From Pseudomonadota bacterium (GTDB taxonomy: Bacteria > Pseudomonadota > Alphaproteobacteria > Rhizobiales > Beijerinckiaceae): a stretch of 33,350 nucleotides of DNA. Both the position numbers and the translations under genes were made by a program. The stretch covers positions 1 through 33,350 of the forward strand of contig JAJYCZ010000015.1 of assembly GCA_021777915.1 (NCBI GenBank). Reading direction: 5' to 3'. Shown here piece by piece: positions 8,713 through 16,005 of this stretch (within the stretch, counting starts at the first letter, position 1; the number at the start of each line of letters is the position of its first letter). The notes below the pieces were generated by a model. The model searched no databases and was not told the DNA's origin. It saw only the letters and a program-made list of their open reading frames with translations.

Positions 8713-9368
8713 GACTTCGCGACCATCCATCCCGCCCCCCGGACATTGAGGATGACGCTCTTGCCGAATTTTCGCCGGATCGAGTGGATCAGCACGTCGA
8801 CGGCGTTGCTCTCGACCTCCTCGCCCCAGCCGTAAATGCGCTCCTCGATCTGCGAACGGGAGAGAATCCGTCCCGGCCGCTCCAGCAGCGCATGAATCAG
8901 GGCATATTCCCGCGCCGGCAGCACTTCCGCGGCCTTTCCCAACGACAATTCATGGGTCTCGGTGTCGAGCTCCAGCGCGCCGGCGACGAGCCTGGGCGTG
9001 GACTGTCCGGCCCGGCGCCGGATCAGCGCCCGCATGCGCGCCAGCAGCTCCCGCGTCTCGAACGGTTTGACCAGATAATCGTCGGCGCCGAGGTCGAGGC
9101 CGGCGACACGGTCGTCGACGTGGTCCCGCGCGGTGATGATCAGCACGGGCGTGTCGATCCCTTCGCGCCGGGCCGATTTGAGAACCTCGAACCCGTCGGC
9201 GCGCGGCAATCCCAGATCGAGCAGGACGATGGCATAGCCCTCGTTGCGCAAGGCTGCCTCGGCCTCGCCGCCGTCGCGGACCCAATCGACCGACATGCCC
9301 ACGGCGGAAAGCGCCGTGACCAGGCCCTTGCCGATCATCGCATCGTCTTCAACAAGCAGCACGCGCAT
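8709..9368 (-). CDS. OmpR/PhoB-family response regulator
   Basis: DNA-binding response regulator, 219 aa. The receiver domain (1-115) has the acidic pocket VEDDA, phospho-acceptor D51 in VLLDLGLP, T79 in IITA and K101 in YLVKPF. The C-terminal winged helix (about 125-219) contains LPAREYALIHALLERPGRILSR and the recognition-helix region VDVLIHSIRRKFG. The closest named groups are QseB/PmrA/TctD-like regulators. It is the first gene of the operon continuing into its kinase, with a 4-base overlap. The ribosome site before ATG 9368 is weak (GGTGAC). Target promoters are unknown; autoregulation from the 490-base upstream gap is likely but not demonstrated, and no clear tandem direct repeat was recognised there. 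Confidence 0.94.
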   Translation of the reverse strand: MRVLLVEDDAMIGKGLVTALSAVGMSVDWVRDGGEAEAALRNEGYAIVLLDLGLPRADGFEVLKSARREGIDTPVLIITARDHVDDRVAGLDLGADDYLVKPFETRELLARMRALIRRRAGQSTPRLVAGALELDTETHELSLGKAAEVLPAREYALIHALLERPGRILSRSQIEERIYGWGEEVESNAVDVLIHSIRRKFGKSVILNVRGAGWMVAKS

Positions 9369-9858
9369 TTGTCACCGACACTCACAGGAGCTTTTACAGC
9401 CCAGCGCCGCGCGCAAGCCAGAAAAATTCTCCGGCCTCGCCGAGATCGGGAAAAGGTCTTGCGCGAAGCCATGCCGCAATCCCGGCGACCAGCCCGAATT
9501 TTGCGCCATCTCAATGGCGGCTTCGCCTGTGGCGGCGGTCATTCAATCCGCGCGGCCGTTTGTCCGCTTGGCTCGACTTTGCGCATTTTCGGGCCCCGCT
9601 TTAGACGGCTCAAGTCTCCAAACCAGAACGCCTATGGTCCATCAGATTTGGGTAAGTCTCGCTTAGAGCGAAATCCGTTCGGGCTTAATCGGAAATTTCG
9701 CTCTAACATTTTGTTTTAACGCCTAATCTTATCCAAAAAGTCTGCAACTTTTTGGGATTATGCTCTGGTGCAAATCGCACGGAAAAGCGCGCTGCCATGG
9801 CAACGCGCTTTTTGATCCGGCAAGGCAATCGACCTCGGTTTTTGTTGGTCGAACAGCC
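9369..9858. other. 490-base gene-free interval
   Basis: No convincing gene is seen between the response-regulator start and the GNAT stop. The open frames that extend in from the response-regulator region lack start-site support and look like high-GC shadows. The interval must contain the promoter of the two-component operon near 9369-9450, which I could not pin down, and the 3' end of the GNAT transcript. The repeat at 9663-9756 is listed separately. Confidence 0.6.
9663..9756. repeat. Two-hairpin palindromic intergenic repeat
   Basis: Two hairpins in tandem. The first has a perfect 12-bp stem, TTAGAGCGAAAT (9663-9674) with ATTTCGCTCTAA (9695-9706), closing an inner CCG/CGG pairing. The second has a 9-bp stem, CCAAAAAGT (9733-9741) with ACTTTTTGG (9747-9755), and a 5-base loop. 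The order of elements (AGAGCGAAATCC, CTTAATCGG, CGCTCTAACA, TTTTAACGC, CCAAAAAG) resembles the abundant dispersed palindromic repeat I recall from Bradyrhizobium/Methylobacterium-type genomes; that is recollection, not a search. It also lies where it could end GNAT transcription. No second copy was noticed in this window. Confidence 0.7.
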
Positions 9859-10446
9859 TCACGCCCGCGGCTGCAGCGAGAACACCCGCGTCTGCAGGTC
9901 GAGCATGGCGGTGGCGAAGCTTGTCGCATTGTCGGCGAATTCGCCCCAGACCGAGGCCGGGCTCGGATCGCGCGCCACCAGCTTTCCGGTCATGTCGTCG
10001 GTTTCGAAGCGCAGATCCGCCGCGAATTTCCGCGCCAGACCCTGCATCGCCGTATTGCTGGCAAGGCAGGACATGTAGAGCGCGTCGGCGCGACGGTTGC
10101 GGGCGGCGCGCACGATGCGCGACATCAGTTCCGTGCCGACGCCGCGACGGCGCCATTCCTTCTCCACGCTGAAGGCGGCTTCGACCGAGCCGCCGATGAT
10201 CTTGTTGCCGACCGCCCGCAATTCGCCGGCGCCGCACAGCACGCCATCGACATAGAACCCGTAGATCACGTCGTCGATGCCGAAGCAGCGTTCCGCATAG
10301 CGGATCAGAAACTCGTCGTTGACCGCCATGGCGAAGCGGTCGTAACGGCTTTTCGCGTCCAGGCGCAACAGATGCTCCCGAAACGCCGCAAGATCGGCCG
10401 GCCACAATCTGCGCACCACGCCGCCATGGATCATCATCTGTTCCAT
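9859..10446 (-). CDS. GNAT-family N-acetyltransferase
   Basis: Acetyl-CoA-dependent N-acyltransferase of 195 aa. The N-terminal part (about 10-60) carries RLDAKSRYDRF and an acidic segment common in GNAT proteins annotated near Pat-type acetyltransferases. The acetyl-CoA pyrophosphate loop is RRRGVGTELM (residues 99-108, matching Q/RxxGxG/A), followed by the helix MSRIVRAARNRRADALYM and NTAMQGLARKF, where the family often has N-x-x-M. Substrate unknown. ATG 10446 begins MEQMMIHGG. The gene is monocistronic, with a candidate promoter about 75 bases upstream and a two-hairpin repeat downstream. Confidence 0.87.
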   Translation of the reverse strand: MEQMMIHGGVVRRLWPADLAAFREHLLRLDAKSRYDRFAMAVNDEFLIRYAERCFGIDDVIYGFYVDGVLCGAGELRAVGNKIIGGSVEAAFSVEKEWRRRGVGTELMSRIVRAARNRRADALYMSCLASNTAMQGLARKFAADLRFETDDMTGKLVARDPSPASVWGEFADNATSFATAMLDLQTRVFSLQPRA

Positions 10447-10520
10447 AGAGGTATTCCTGTCCTTTCGCGACCTCTGGCCGCTGCTGCTCCGACCCTCGGA
10501 GCGCGTCCCTCACATTGAAC

Positions 10521-10551
10521 ATTATATGTTGCACTGCAAAAGAAAGTTCAA
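10521..10551 (-). promoter_or_regulatory. Candidate promoter of the GNAT gene with internal palindrome
   Basis: On the minus strand TTGAAC (10551-10546) and a perfect TATAAT (10526-10521) are separated by 19 bases, slightly longer than ideal. The spacer holds the 11-base palindrome TTGCACTGCAA (10529-10539), well placed for a repressor. Its TGC-N3-GCA form resembles sites I recall for PhaR-type regulators of polyhydroxyalkanoate genes; that link is speculative. The surrounding 10510-10610 is clearly AT-richer than the coding DNA. Confidence 0.45.
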
Positions 10552-10710
10552 GTCCTAACTTTAGGCGCCGCTGGCCATATGTTTATTAATTATTTTCTAA
10601 AACAGCACCTTAGCGGCATGAGCGCCTCCGCCCAAAACGATGGATTCGCCTGGGAATGATGCTGCAACGCAACAGGTTTGAGCCTTGACGCCTGAATGAA
10701 GGATGAACGG

Positions 10711-11112
10711 TCAGGCGAGCAGGTCGATCAGGGCGGGGATCAGCGGCGCGTCGGCCGGCGGCATGGGAAGGTCGCGCAATTTGTGCGGGTGAAGCCATTT
10801 CAGCGCCTGGCCCTCGCGCGCGACCACCATGCCCTCCCAGCGGTAACAGGCGTAAAGCGGCATCAGGAGGTGGAAATCGTCATAGGCGTGGCTGGCGAAG
10901 GTCAGGGGCGCGAGGCAGGGCGCCTTGACCTCGATGCCCAGTTCCTCGCGCAATTCGCGAATCAGCGCCTGTTCCGGCCGCTCGCCGGGATCGAGCTTGC
11001 CACCGGGAAACTCCCACAGGCCGGCAAGCTGCTTGCCTTCCGGCCTTTGCGCCACCAGCACCCGGTGGTCGGCGTCGATCAGCGCGACCGCGACGACAAG
11101 GAGGAGTCTCAT
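10711..11112 (-). CDS. mutT: MutT-type Nudix hydrolase (8-oxo-dGTP diphosphatase)
   Basis: Cytoplasmic Nudix pyrophosphohydrolase, 133 aa, expected to convert 8-oxo-dGTP to the monophosphate and so prevent transversions. The full Nudix signature is present (residues 38-60: G38, E44, R52, E53, E56, E57, G59), in a LAGLWEFPGGKLDPGE context typical of true MutT. The C-terminal half keeps the LKWLHPHKLRDLPMPPAD segment conserved in MutT. ATG 11112 was chosen because the protein there starts MRLLLVVAVALI; the frame is open further upstream, but that stretch (to 11205) is a hairpin-rich spacer with no family similarity. It lies downstream of argJ on the same strand. CGCCTGA (10689-10695) could pair with TCAGGCG (10711-10717) over its stop codon. 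Confidence 0.88.
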   Translation of the reverse strand: MRLLLVVAVALIDADHRVLVAQRPEGKQLAGLWEFPGGKLDPGERPEQALIRELREELGIEVKAPCLAPLTFASHAYDDFHLLMPLYACYRWEGMVVAREGQALKWLHPHKLRDLPMPPADAPLIPALIDLLA

Positions 11113-11120
11113 TTTTTGTT

Positions 11121-11229
11121 CCGCTCCTGCGGAGCGGCGCCCCTCGCATAAGCTCGGCCGCAGCCCGTTTCCGACACCGGGCGTCTGCCGACGCCCTATT
11201 GGCATTCGCTCCTAGCCTGCTTCGCAGGC
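11121..11229 (-). other. Three consecutive hairpins in the argJ-mutT spacer
   Basis: The 118-base spacer holds three GC-rich hairpins: CCGCTCC/GGAGCGG with a 3-base loop (11121-11137), GGGCGTC/GACGCCC with a 4-base loop (11179-11196), and GCCTGC/GCAGGC with a 3-base loop (11215-11229, two bases past the argJ stop in transcription order). None has a following T-run on the minus strand. The hairpin nearest mutT contains the AGGAG that would serve its ATG, so it could mask that ribosome site. mRNA processing or stabilisation is another possibility. Confidence 0.6.
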
Positions 11230-11230
11230 A

Positions 11231-12475
11231 TTACGACCGGTAATCGCCGTTGATCGCAACATAGTCCTTGGTCAGATCGCAGGTCCAGACCGTCGCCTTG
11301 CCCTTGCCGATCCCGAGATCGGCGCGAATCACGATTCTGTCCTGCTTCATCGCCGCGCTCGCCGCCGCCTCGTCGTAATCGGGATCGCGGCGGCCCTCAT
11401 GGGCGACGCGGATATCGCCGAACCAGATCGACAGCAGGTCGCGCTCGGCCTTCTCGCCGGCCTTTCCCACCGCCATCACCACCCGCCCCCAATTGGCGTC
11501 CTCGCCGGCGGCGGCCGTCTTCACCAAAGGCGAATTGGCGATGGAAAAAGCGACTTTTTTCGCCGCCTTGTCGCTTTCGGCCCCTGTCACCCGCACCTCG
11601 ATGAATTTGCGCGCGCCTTCGCCGTCGCGCGCCACCTGCTGGGCGAGATCGAGCAGCACAGCATGGAGCTTGGCGGAAAAATCCTTCAGGCTCTTGCCAT
11701 CGGCCTTTTTCGCCTTCTTCTGGCCGCGCTTTTCGGCGGCGCCGGTGGCGAACAGCATCAATGTGTCGGAGGTCGAGGTGTCGCTGTCCACCGTCACCGC
11801 GTTGAACGTGTCCTTGACGCCCCTGGACAGCAGTTTCTGCAAGGCTTCCGCCGAGATCGCCGCGTCGGTGAAGACGTAAGCGAGCATGGTCGCCATATGG
11901 GGCGCGATCATGCCGGCCCCCTTGGCCATGCCGTTGATCGTCACCTCGACGCCGCCGATCGTCGCTTTGGCGGTCGCCACTTTGGGAAAGGTGTCGGTGG
12001 TCATGATGGCGCGCGCGGCATTGAGCCAGCCGTCGGCCCGGGCTTGTGTCGCCAGCAGGTCGAGCGCGCCTTCGAATTTCGACGCGTCGAGCGGTTCGCC
12101 GATCACCCCGGTGCTGGCGAGGAAGATCTCGTCCTCGCCGGCGCCGACCGCCTTGGCCGCCAGTTCCGCCGTGCGCTCGGCCGCCTCGCGTCCCGCCTTG
12201 CCGGTAAAGGCGTTGGCGTTGCCGGAATTGACCACCAGAGCGCGAGCGCGGCCGTGGCGCAATTTGTCGCGGCACCAGTCGACCGGCGCCGAAGGGCATT
12301 TGGAGGTGGTGAAGACGCCCGCGACCGCCGCAGGCTGGTCGAAGACGGCCAGCATCACGTCGGTGCGGCCCATGTAACGGACGCCGGCGGCCCCGGCGGC
12401 GAGGCGCACGCCCTCGATCGGTGGAAGTTCGGCAAAATTCTTTGGCGCGAGAGGCGAAACTTTGGCGGCGGCCAT
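11231..12475 (-). CDS. argJ: Bifunctional glutamate N-acetyltransferase / ornithine acetyltransferase ArgJ
   Basis: Arginine biosynthesis enzyme, 414 aa. It transfers acetyl from N-acetylornithine to glutamate and, in bifunctional forms, also makes N-acetylglutamate from acetyl-CoA. The precursor self-cleaves into two subunits; the site is visible as [14 protein letters not shown], with nucleophile T196 after A195. Other family marks are [35 protein letters not shown], and the C-terminal [14 protein letters not shown] and [16 protein letters not shown] chose ATG 12475 ([11 protein letters not shown]) because upstream in-frame codons give a sequence without family character. A Lys-rich insert [13 protein letters not shown] near residue 258 is a local oddity. 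Whether it is mono- or bifunctional cannot be told here. It is followed by mutT and preceded by the prsA-like isomerase on the same strand. Confidence 0.96.
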   Translation of the reverse strand: MAAAKVSPLAPKNFAELPPIEGVRLAAGAAGVRYMGRTDVMLAVFDQPAAVAGVFTTSKCPSAPVDWCRDKLRHGRARALVVNSGNANAFTGKAGREAAERTAELAAKAVGAGEDEIFLASTGVIGEPLDASKFEGALDLLATQARADGWLNAARAIMTTDTFPKVATAKATIGGVEVTINGMAKGAGMIAPHMATMLAYVFTDAAISAEALQKLLSRGVKDTFNAVTVDSDTSTSDTLMLFATGAAEKRGQKKAKKADGKSLKDFSAKLHAVLLDLAQQVARDGEGARKFIEVRVTGAESDKAAKKVAFSIANSPLVKTAAAGEDANWGRVVMAVGKAGEKAERDLLSIWFGDIRVAHEGRRDPDYDEAAASAAMKQDRIVIRADLGIGKGKATVWTCDLTKDYVAINGDYRS

Positions 12476-12566
12476 GGGCGGGACTCTTCGATGTGGTTCG
12501 CGCGGATTAGTCGTCGGCTTGGGCGCGGGCGTCAAGTCGCTTTGGCGCGCCAAGGCCGGCCGGCGC

Positions 12567-12590
12567 GAAAAACCCCGCCGGAGCGGGGTT
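12567..12590 (-). terminator. Rho-independent terminator after the parvulin gene
   Basis: On the minus strand AACCCCGC (12590-12583) pairs with GCGGGGTT (12578-12571) around a 4-base loop and runs into TTT (12570-12568). It lies 20 bases past the stop of the isomerase gene, so it separates that gene from argJ transcription. Confidence 0.8.
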
Positions 12591-12610
12591 CTTCGGGTCG
12601 TGGAAACGTC

Positions 12611-13483
12611 TTACTTTTTCGTCGCGTCCGGTCGGGCGGCGCCCCCCGCCGGCTCGTCCGTGCGGGTGATCTTGGCGCCCTCGCGCAGCTTCATGATCGC
12701 CTGGCTCTGGGCGCGCTGGGCGACGAAACGTTCGAGCTGGTCGCGGACCTGGCTCAGCGGGGGGAAAGGCTTGGTCCTCTTTTCCAGCACCTTGATCACA
12801 TGCCAGCCGAACTGGGTCTTGACCGGCTGCGAAACCTGGCCAGGCTGGAGGGCAAAAGCGACCTCGGCGAATTCCGGCACCATGCGGTCCTTGGTGAACC
12901 AGCCGAGATCCCCGCCCTTGGAACCGGGGTCCTTGGACAACTGATCGGCGAGCTTGCCGAAATCCTCGCCCGCCTTCAGGCGCTTCTCGACATCGAGGGC
13001 CTCTTTCTCGGTCGGCACCAGAATGTGCAGGGCGTGGACTTCCTCTTCCGGCTTCTGCGCCTTGGCGGCTTCGTCATAGGTCGCCTTGATCGCCGCGTCG
13101 GTGACGCTGTCCTTGGCGATCCTGCCGAGATAGCCTTCCATCAGCAGCTTTTCGCGGTAATAGGCCATTTTCGCCGCGAAATCCGGCGTCTGGTCCATCT
13201 TGTCGGCGACCGCCTTTTCAGTGACCAGCTTCAGGTCGATGAGATAATCCAGCAGCGCCTTGCGCCGGGCGGCGTCGTTCATCTGCTGCGGCAGGGTCGA
13301 GCCGACGTCCTCCTGCGCCTGGACCAGGTCCTGCGCCGTGATTTTCTCGCCATTCACCGTCGCCAGCGCCTGGTTCGGGTCGCCGGCGGGGGTCTGGGCC
13401 AGAGCCGGGGTCAGCGCGGCGCAGAACGAAAAGGCGAGCGCGGCGTTGCGGACGCCGGCGAGGGGGAAATGAAAACGAGCCAT
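12611..13483 (-). CDS. Secreted parvulin-type peptidyl-prolyl cis-trans isomerase
   Basis: Periplasmic folding factor, 290 aa, of the PrsA/SurA/PpiC class. A signal peptide ends at about residue 29 (CAALTPALA before QTPAG). A SurA-N-like helical chaperone region (about 30-140) follows. The parvulin domain (about 147-245) carries HALHILV, AGEDFGKLADQLSKDPGSKGGDLGWF, MVPEFAEVAFAL and FGWHVIKVLEKR, including the conserved HILV and GWH histidines. The tail is charged. ATG 13483 follows an AAGGAG site 12 bases upstream; the frame stays open beyond it only in the opposite-strand shadow of the next gene. It has its own terminator. Likely role: folding of exported outer-membrane proteins. Confidence 0.93.
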   Translation of the reverse strand: MARFHFPLAGVRNAALAFSFCAALTPALAQTPAGDPNQALATVNGEKITAQDLVQAQEDVGSTLPQQMNDAARRKALLDYLIDLKLVTEKAVADKMDQTPDFAAKMAYYREKLLMEGYLGRIAKDSVTDAAIKATYDEAAKAQKPEEEVHALHILVPTEKEALDVEKRLKAGEDFGKLADQLSKDPGSKGGDLGWFTKDRMVPEFAEVAFALQPGQVSQPVKTQFGWHVIKVLEKRTKPFPPLSQVRDQLERFVAQRAQSQAIMKLREGAKITRTDEPAGGAARPDATKK

Positions 13484-13645
13484 CGTGTTTTCTTGCTCCT
13501 TGGAGACGACGCGCCAAACAGTGGCCGGACATCGGGCGGCGGCGGCAGGCGCGCCTTTCTGCCCCAAAAAGCCGCCGGCCACAAGCGCCCCGAGATTGCC
13601 GGCGGATGAACTCTGGTTTAGAGGAATGAGGGAAAGGTCTTCACA

Positions 13646-13882
13646 ATGTCCGAGAAGAAATCCATCAACTGGACCAATGCGCGCACCTTGATCGCGCTGG
13701 CCATTCTCGTCGGCACGGAGCTGGTCGGCGCCTCCTGGGCGGCCGGATGGGCTTTGGGCGGCCTGTTCCAGCTCGGACCCGGCTACGCCCGCGCCTTCGA
13801 ACTGATCTTCATCGCCCTCGGCTTTGTCGGGCTCTACTTTTTCATGCGCACGGCGGTCGCCCACGAGCCGATCCGGCGCTGA
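13646..13882 (+). CDS. Small conserved-looking two-helix membrane protein
   Basis: 78 aa: a short polar N-terminus (MSEKKSINWTNAR), a helix (TLIALAILVGTELVGASWAAGWALGGLFQL), then a second helix (AFELIFIALGFVGLYFFMRTAVA) and a basic end (HEPIRR). I do not recognise a named family. Codon use is like the neighbours and an AAAGG lies 11 bases before ATG, so it looks real. It diverges from the parvulin gene and begins a rightward run with the 62-residue protein, the ABC ATPase and the WD40 protein, 50 bases ahead of the next start. Confidence 0.7.
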   Translation: MSEKKSINWTNARTLIALAILVGTELVGASWAAGWALGGLFQLGPGYARAFELIFIALGFVGLYFFMRTAVAHEPIRR

Positions 13883-13932
13883 CTCCGGCTTTCGTCGTCA
13901 AAGGCTTGTCATTCCCCTGGGACGTGAGGATC

Positions 13933-14121
13933 ATGGCCGGCATGGAGGAGCGCGAACAGGCGCGCGGCGGCGCGCATGACCGCCGCCATGGTCCGGCCGC
14001 CGCGCCAACGTGGCGCGCGGCGGGCTTTTCCCTGCTGCGGCTTTCCGCCCTCCAGCGCCTCGGGATCGTCGCGGTCGCGCTCATCCTGCTGTGGAGCGGC
14101 GTGCGCTGGGCCTTGTCATGA
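13933..14121 (+). CDS. Small single-helix membrane protein
   Basis: 62 aa: a polar, basic N-terminal part (MAGMEEREQARGGAHDRRHG) and one C-terminal membrane helix (GIVAVALILLWSGVRWALS). Its TGA (14119-14121) overlaps the ATPase ATG (14118) in an ATGA, which argues for a translated and coupled reading frame. ATG 13933 has GAGGA directly upstream, rather close; ATG 13942 is an alternative. It is far too small to be a transport permease. No family recognised. Confidence 0.5.
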   Translation: MAGMEEREQARGGAHDRRHGPAAAPTWRAAGFSLLRLSALQRLGIVAVALILLWSGVRWALS

Positions 14122-14873
14122 CCGCTCCAGGGAAGGCGCCGCTCATCCGCGTGCAGGATCTGACCCTGGGCTATGACCGCCACCCGGCGGTGCATCATCT
14201 CGACGGCGAAATCGCGCCGGGCGCGCTGCTCGCCGTCTGCGGCCCCAACGGCGCGGGCAAATCGACCCTGTTCAAGGCCCTGACAGGCAATCTGAAACCC
14301 ATGGGGGGCTCGATCGACCTCGGCGGCGCCCGCCCCCGCGACATCGCCTATCTGCCCCAGGCGGCCCAGCTCGACCTGAGCTTTCCGATCGACGTCTTCG
14401 ACATGGCCGCGATGGGCCTGTGGCGGCGCATCGGCCTGTTCGGGACATTGAGCCGCGCCGACGAGGAAAAGGTCCATGACGCGCTCGCCGCCGTGGGCCT
14501 CGGCGGCTTCGAGCGCCGCCCGATCGGCGCCTTGTCCGGCGGCCAGACCCAGCGCCTGCTGTTCGCGCGGCTGATGCTGCAGGACGCCCCCGTCCTTCTG
14601 CTCGACGAGCCTTTCGCGGCGATCGACGAGCGCACGGTCGGCGATCTGCTCGCTTTGATCGCGCGCTGGCGCGAAGAAGGGCGCACCGTGGTCGCCGTGC
14701 TGCACGATTTCGACCTGGTCCGCGCCCATTTCCCGCAATGCCTGCTGCTGGCGCGCGAAAAGATCGCCTGGGGCCCGACAGGAGAGGCGCTTTCCAACGA
14801 AAACCTTGCCCGCGCCCGACTGATGATCGAAGCTTTCGACGACCGCGCCGCCGCCTGCGAGCGCGTCGCCTAG
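14118..14873 (+). CDS. Zinc/manganese-type ABC transporter ATPase
   Basis: ATP-binding subunit, 251 aa, of the ZnuC/AztA/MntB type. Walker A is GPNGAGKST (42-50), the Q-loop is around YLPQ (81), the signature is LSGGQ (139-143), Walker B is VLLLDEP (159-165) and the H-loop is H196 in AVLHDFD. The N-terminus LTLGYDRHPAVHHLDGEIAPG closely recalls AztA zinc-importer ATPases; that is from memory. It would energise uptake of Zn or Mn by an inner-membrane permease, but no permease or binding protein gene is adjacent. The following gene encodes a WD40-like protein 3 bases downstream, and a small membrane protein overlaps upstream. Partner subunits must be encoded elsewhere, or the ATPase has an atypical role. 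Confidence 0.88.
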   Translation: MTAPGKAPLIRVQDLTLGYDRHPAVHHLDGEIAPGALLAVCGPNGAGKSTLFKALTGNLKPMGGSIDLGGARPRDIAYLPQAAQLDLSFPIDVFDMAAMGLWRRIGLFGTLSRADEEKVHDALAAVGLGGFERRPIGALSGGQTQRLLFARLMLQDAPVLLLDEPFAAIDERTVGDLLALIARWREEGRTVVAVLHDFDLVRAHFPQCLLLAREKIAWGPTGEALSNENLARARLMIEAFDDRAAACERVA

Positions 14874-14876
14874 GAA

Positions 14877-15893
14877 ATGGATGAAAAGATGGGCTTGAGC
14901 TCTCTGACCGATCGCGTGACCCCGATCGAGGCCGGCGCCGAGGTCGTCGGCGCGGCCTTTCTCGGCCGGCTGCCCGCTTTCGCACTGGCCGACGGGACCG
15001 TGCTGCTGGCGGAGATCGGCGAGGAGCGCCGGATCAGGGCCCACGCCGACGGCGCCGTTCTCGTCGCCGCCTGCGACGGCAGAAGATTTTACGCCGGCGG
15101 CGACGACGGCGCCGTCACCGCGACCGGCGCCGATGGCGCCAGCGAAACCCTCGCCCAGGAAAAAGGCTGGATCGACGCCTTGACCTGCCGGGCGGACGGG
15201 GCGCTCGCCTGGTCGAGCGGCAAGACCGTCCACGCCCGCGACGCCAGGGGCGCGATCAAGACTTTCGCTGCGCCGTCCACGGTGCGCGGCCTCGCCTTCT
15301 TTCCCAAGGGCTATCGCCTCGCCGTCGCTCATTACAACGGCGCGAGCCTGTGGTTCCCCAACACCGCCGCAGGGGCGGACGCGCTGGTCTGGAAAGGCTC
15401 GCATCTCGACGTCACGGTCTCGCCCGACGCCCGCTTCGTCGTCAGCTCGATGCAGGAGAACGCCCTGCACGGCTGGCGGCTGTCCGACCGCAAGGACATG
15501 CGCATGACCGGCTATCCGGCCAAGACGCGGTCGTTCTCGTGGTCGCATGACGGGCTGTGGCTCGCCACCTCCGGCGCCGACGGCTGCATCGTCTGGCCCT
15601 TTTCCGGCAAGGACGGCCCGATGGGCCAGCCGCCGCGCGAATGCGGCGTTCGCCCCGATGTGGTGACCACCGCCGTGGCCTTTCATCCCCAGGCCCTGGT
15701 CGTCGCCATCGGCTATGACGACGGCTGGATCGTGCTGGTGCGCCTGACCGACGGAGCGGAAATTCTGGTTCGCCGCACGGAATCGCAAGAGCCGCGCGAC
15801 GCCATTTCGGCGCTGGCCTTCAACGCGGACGGCAACCGGCTGGTTTTCGGCGCCCGGAGCGGCCGCGCGGGAATTCTCGATATCCCGGTATGA
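14877..15893 (+). CDS. WD40-repeat-like cytoplasmic protein
   Basis: 338 aa without signal peptide or membrane segment, made of degenerate beta-propeller blades. Repeated units include VRGLAFFPKGYRLAVAHYNGASLWFP, LDVTVSPDARFVVSSMQENALHGWRL, TRSFSWSHDGLWLATSGADGCIVWPF, TTAVAFHPQALVVAIGYDDGWIVLV and ISALAFNADGNRLVFGARSGRAGIL, which show the usual spacing of a propeller of six to seven blades. These are scaffold folds; no catalytic residues are evident. The start is three bases after the ATPase stop; ATG 14889 is an alternative with better spacing to AGGAA. I recall similar proteins beside zinc-homeostasis genes (CobW GTPases, Znu transporters) in Rhizobiales, which would fit the ATPase next door, but this is inference. 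Confidence 0.82.
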   Translation: MDEKMGLSSLTDRVTPIEAGAEVVGAAFLGRLPAFALADGTVLLAEIGEERRIRAHADGAVLVAACDGRRFYAGGDDGAVTATGADGASETLAQEKGWIDALTCRADGALAWSSGKTVHARDARGAIKTFAAPSTVRGLAFFPKGYRLAVAHYNGASLWFPNTAAGADALVWKGSHLDVTVSPDARFVVSSMQENALHGWRLSDRKDMRMTGYPAKTRSFSWSHDGLWLATSGADGCIVWPFSGKDGPMGQPPRECGVRPDVVTTAVAFHPQALVVAIGYDDGWIVLVRLTDGAEILVRRTESQEPRDAISALAFNADGNRLVFGARSGRAGILDIPV

Positions 15894-16005
15894 CAGCGTG
15901 TTTCCACGTTCAGTTCAAGGCAATACGAAAAAATCGGCGCCAATTTCCGCCGAACTGCTTTAGGATGCTCCCCTGGCGGCGGCGCCCTCGCGCGCCCCGA
16001 AATGC

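Noticed and set aside
13842-15788. 648-codon minus-strand open frame opposite the ABC ATPase and WD40 genes
   Set aside because: No motifs; the sense strand encodes a complete ATPase and a WD40 protein with clear family features.
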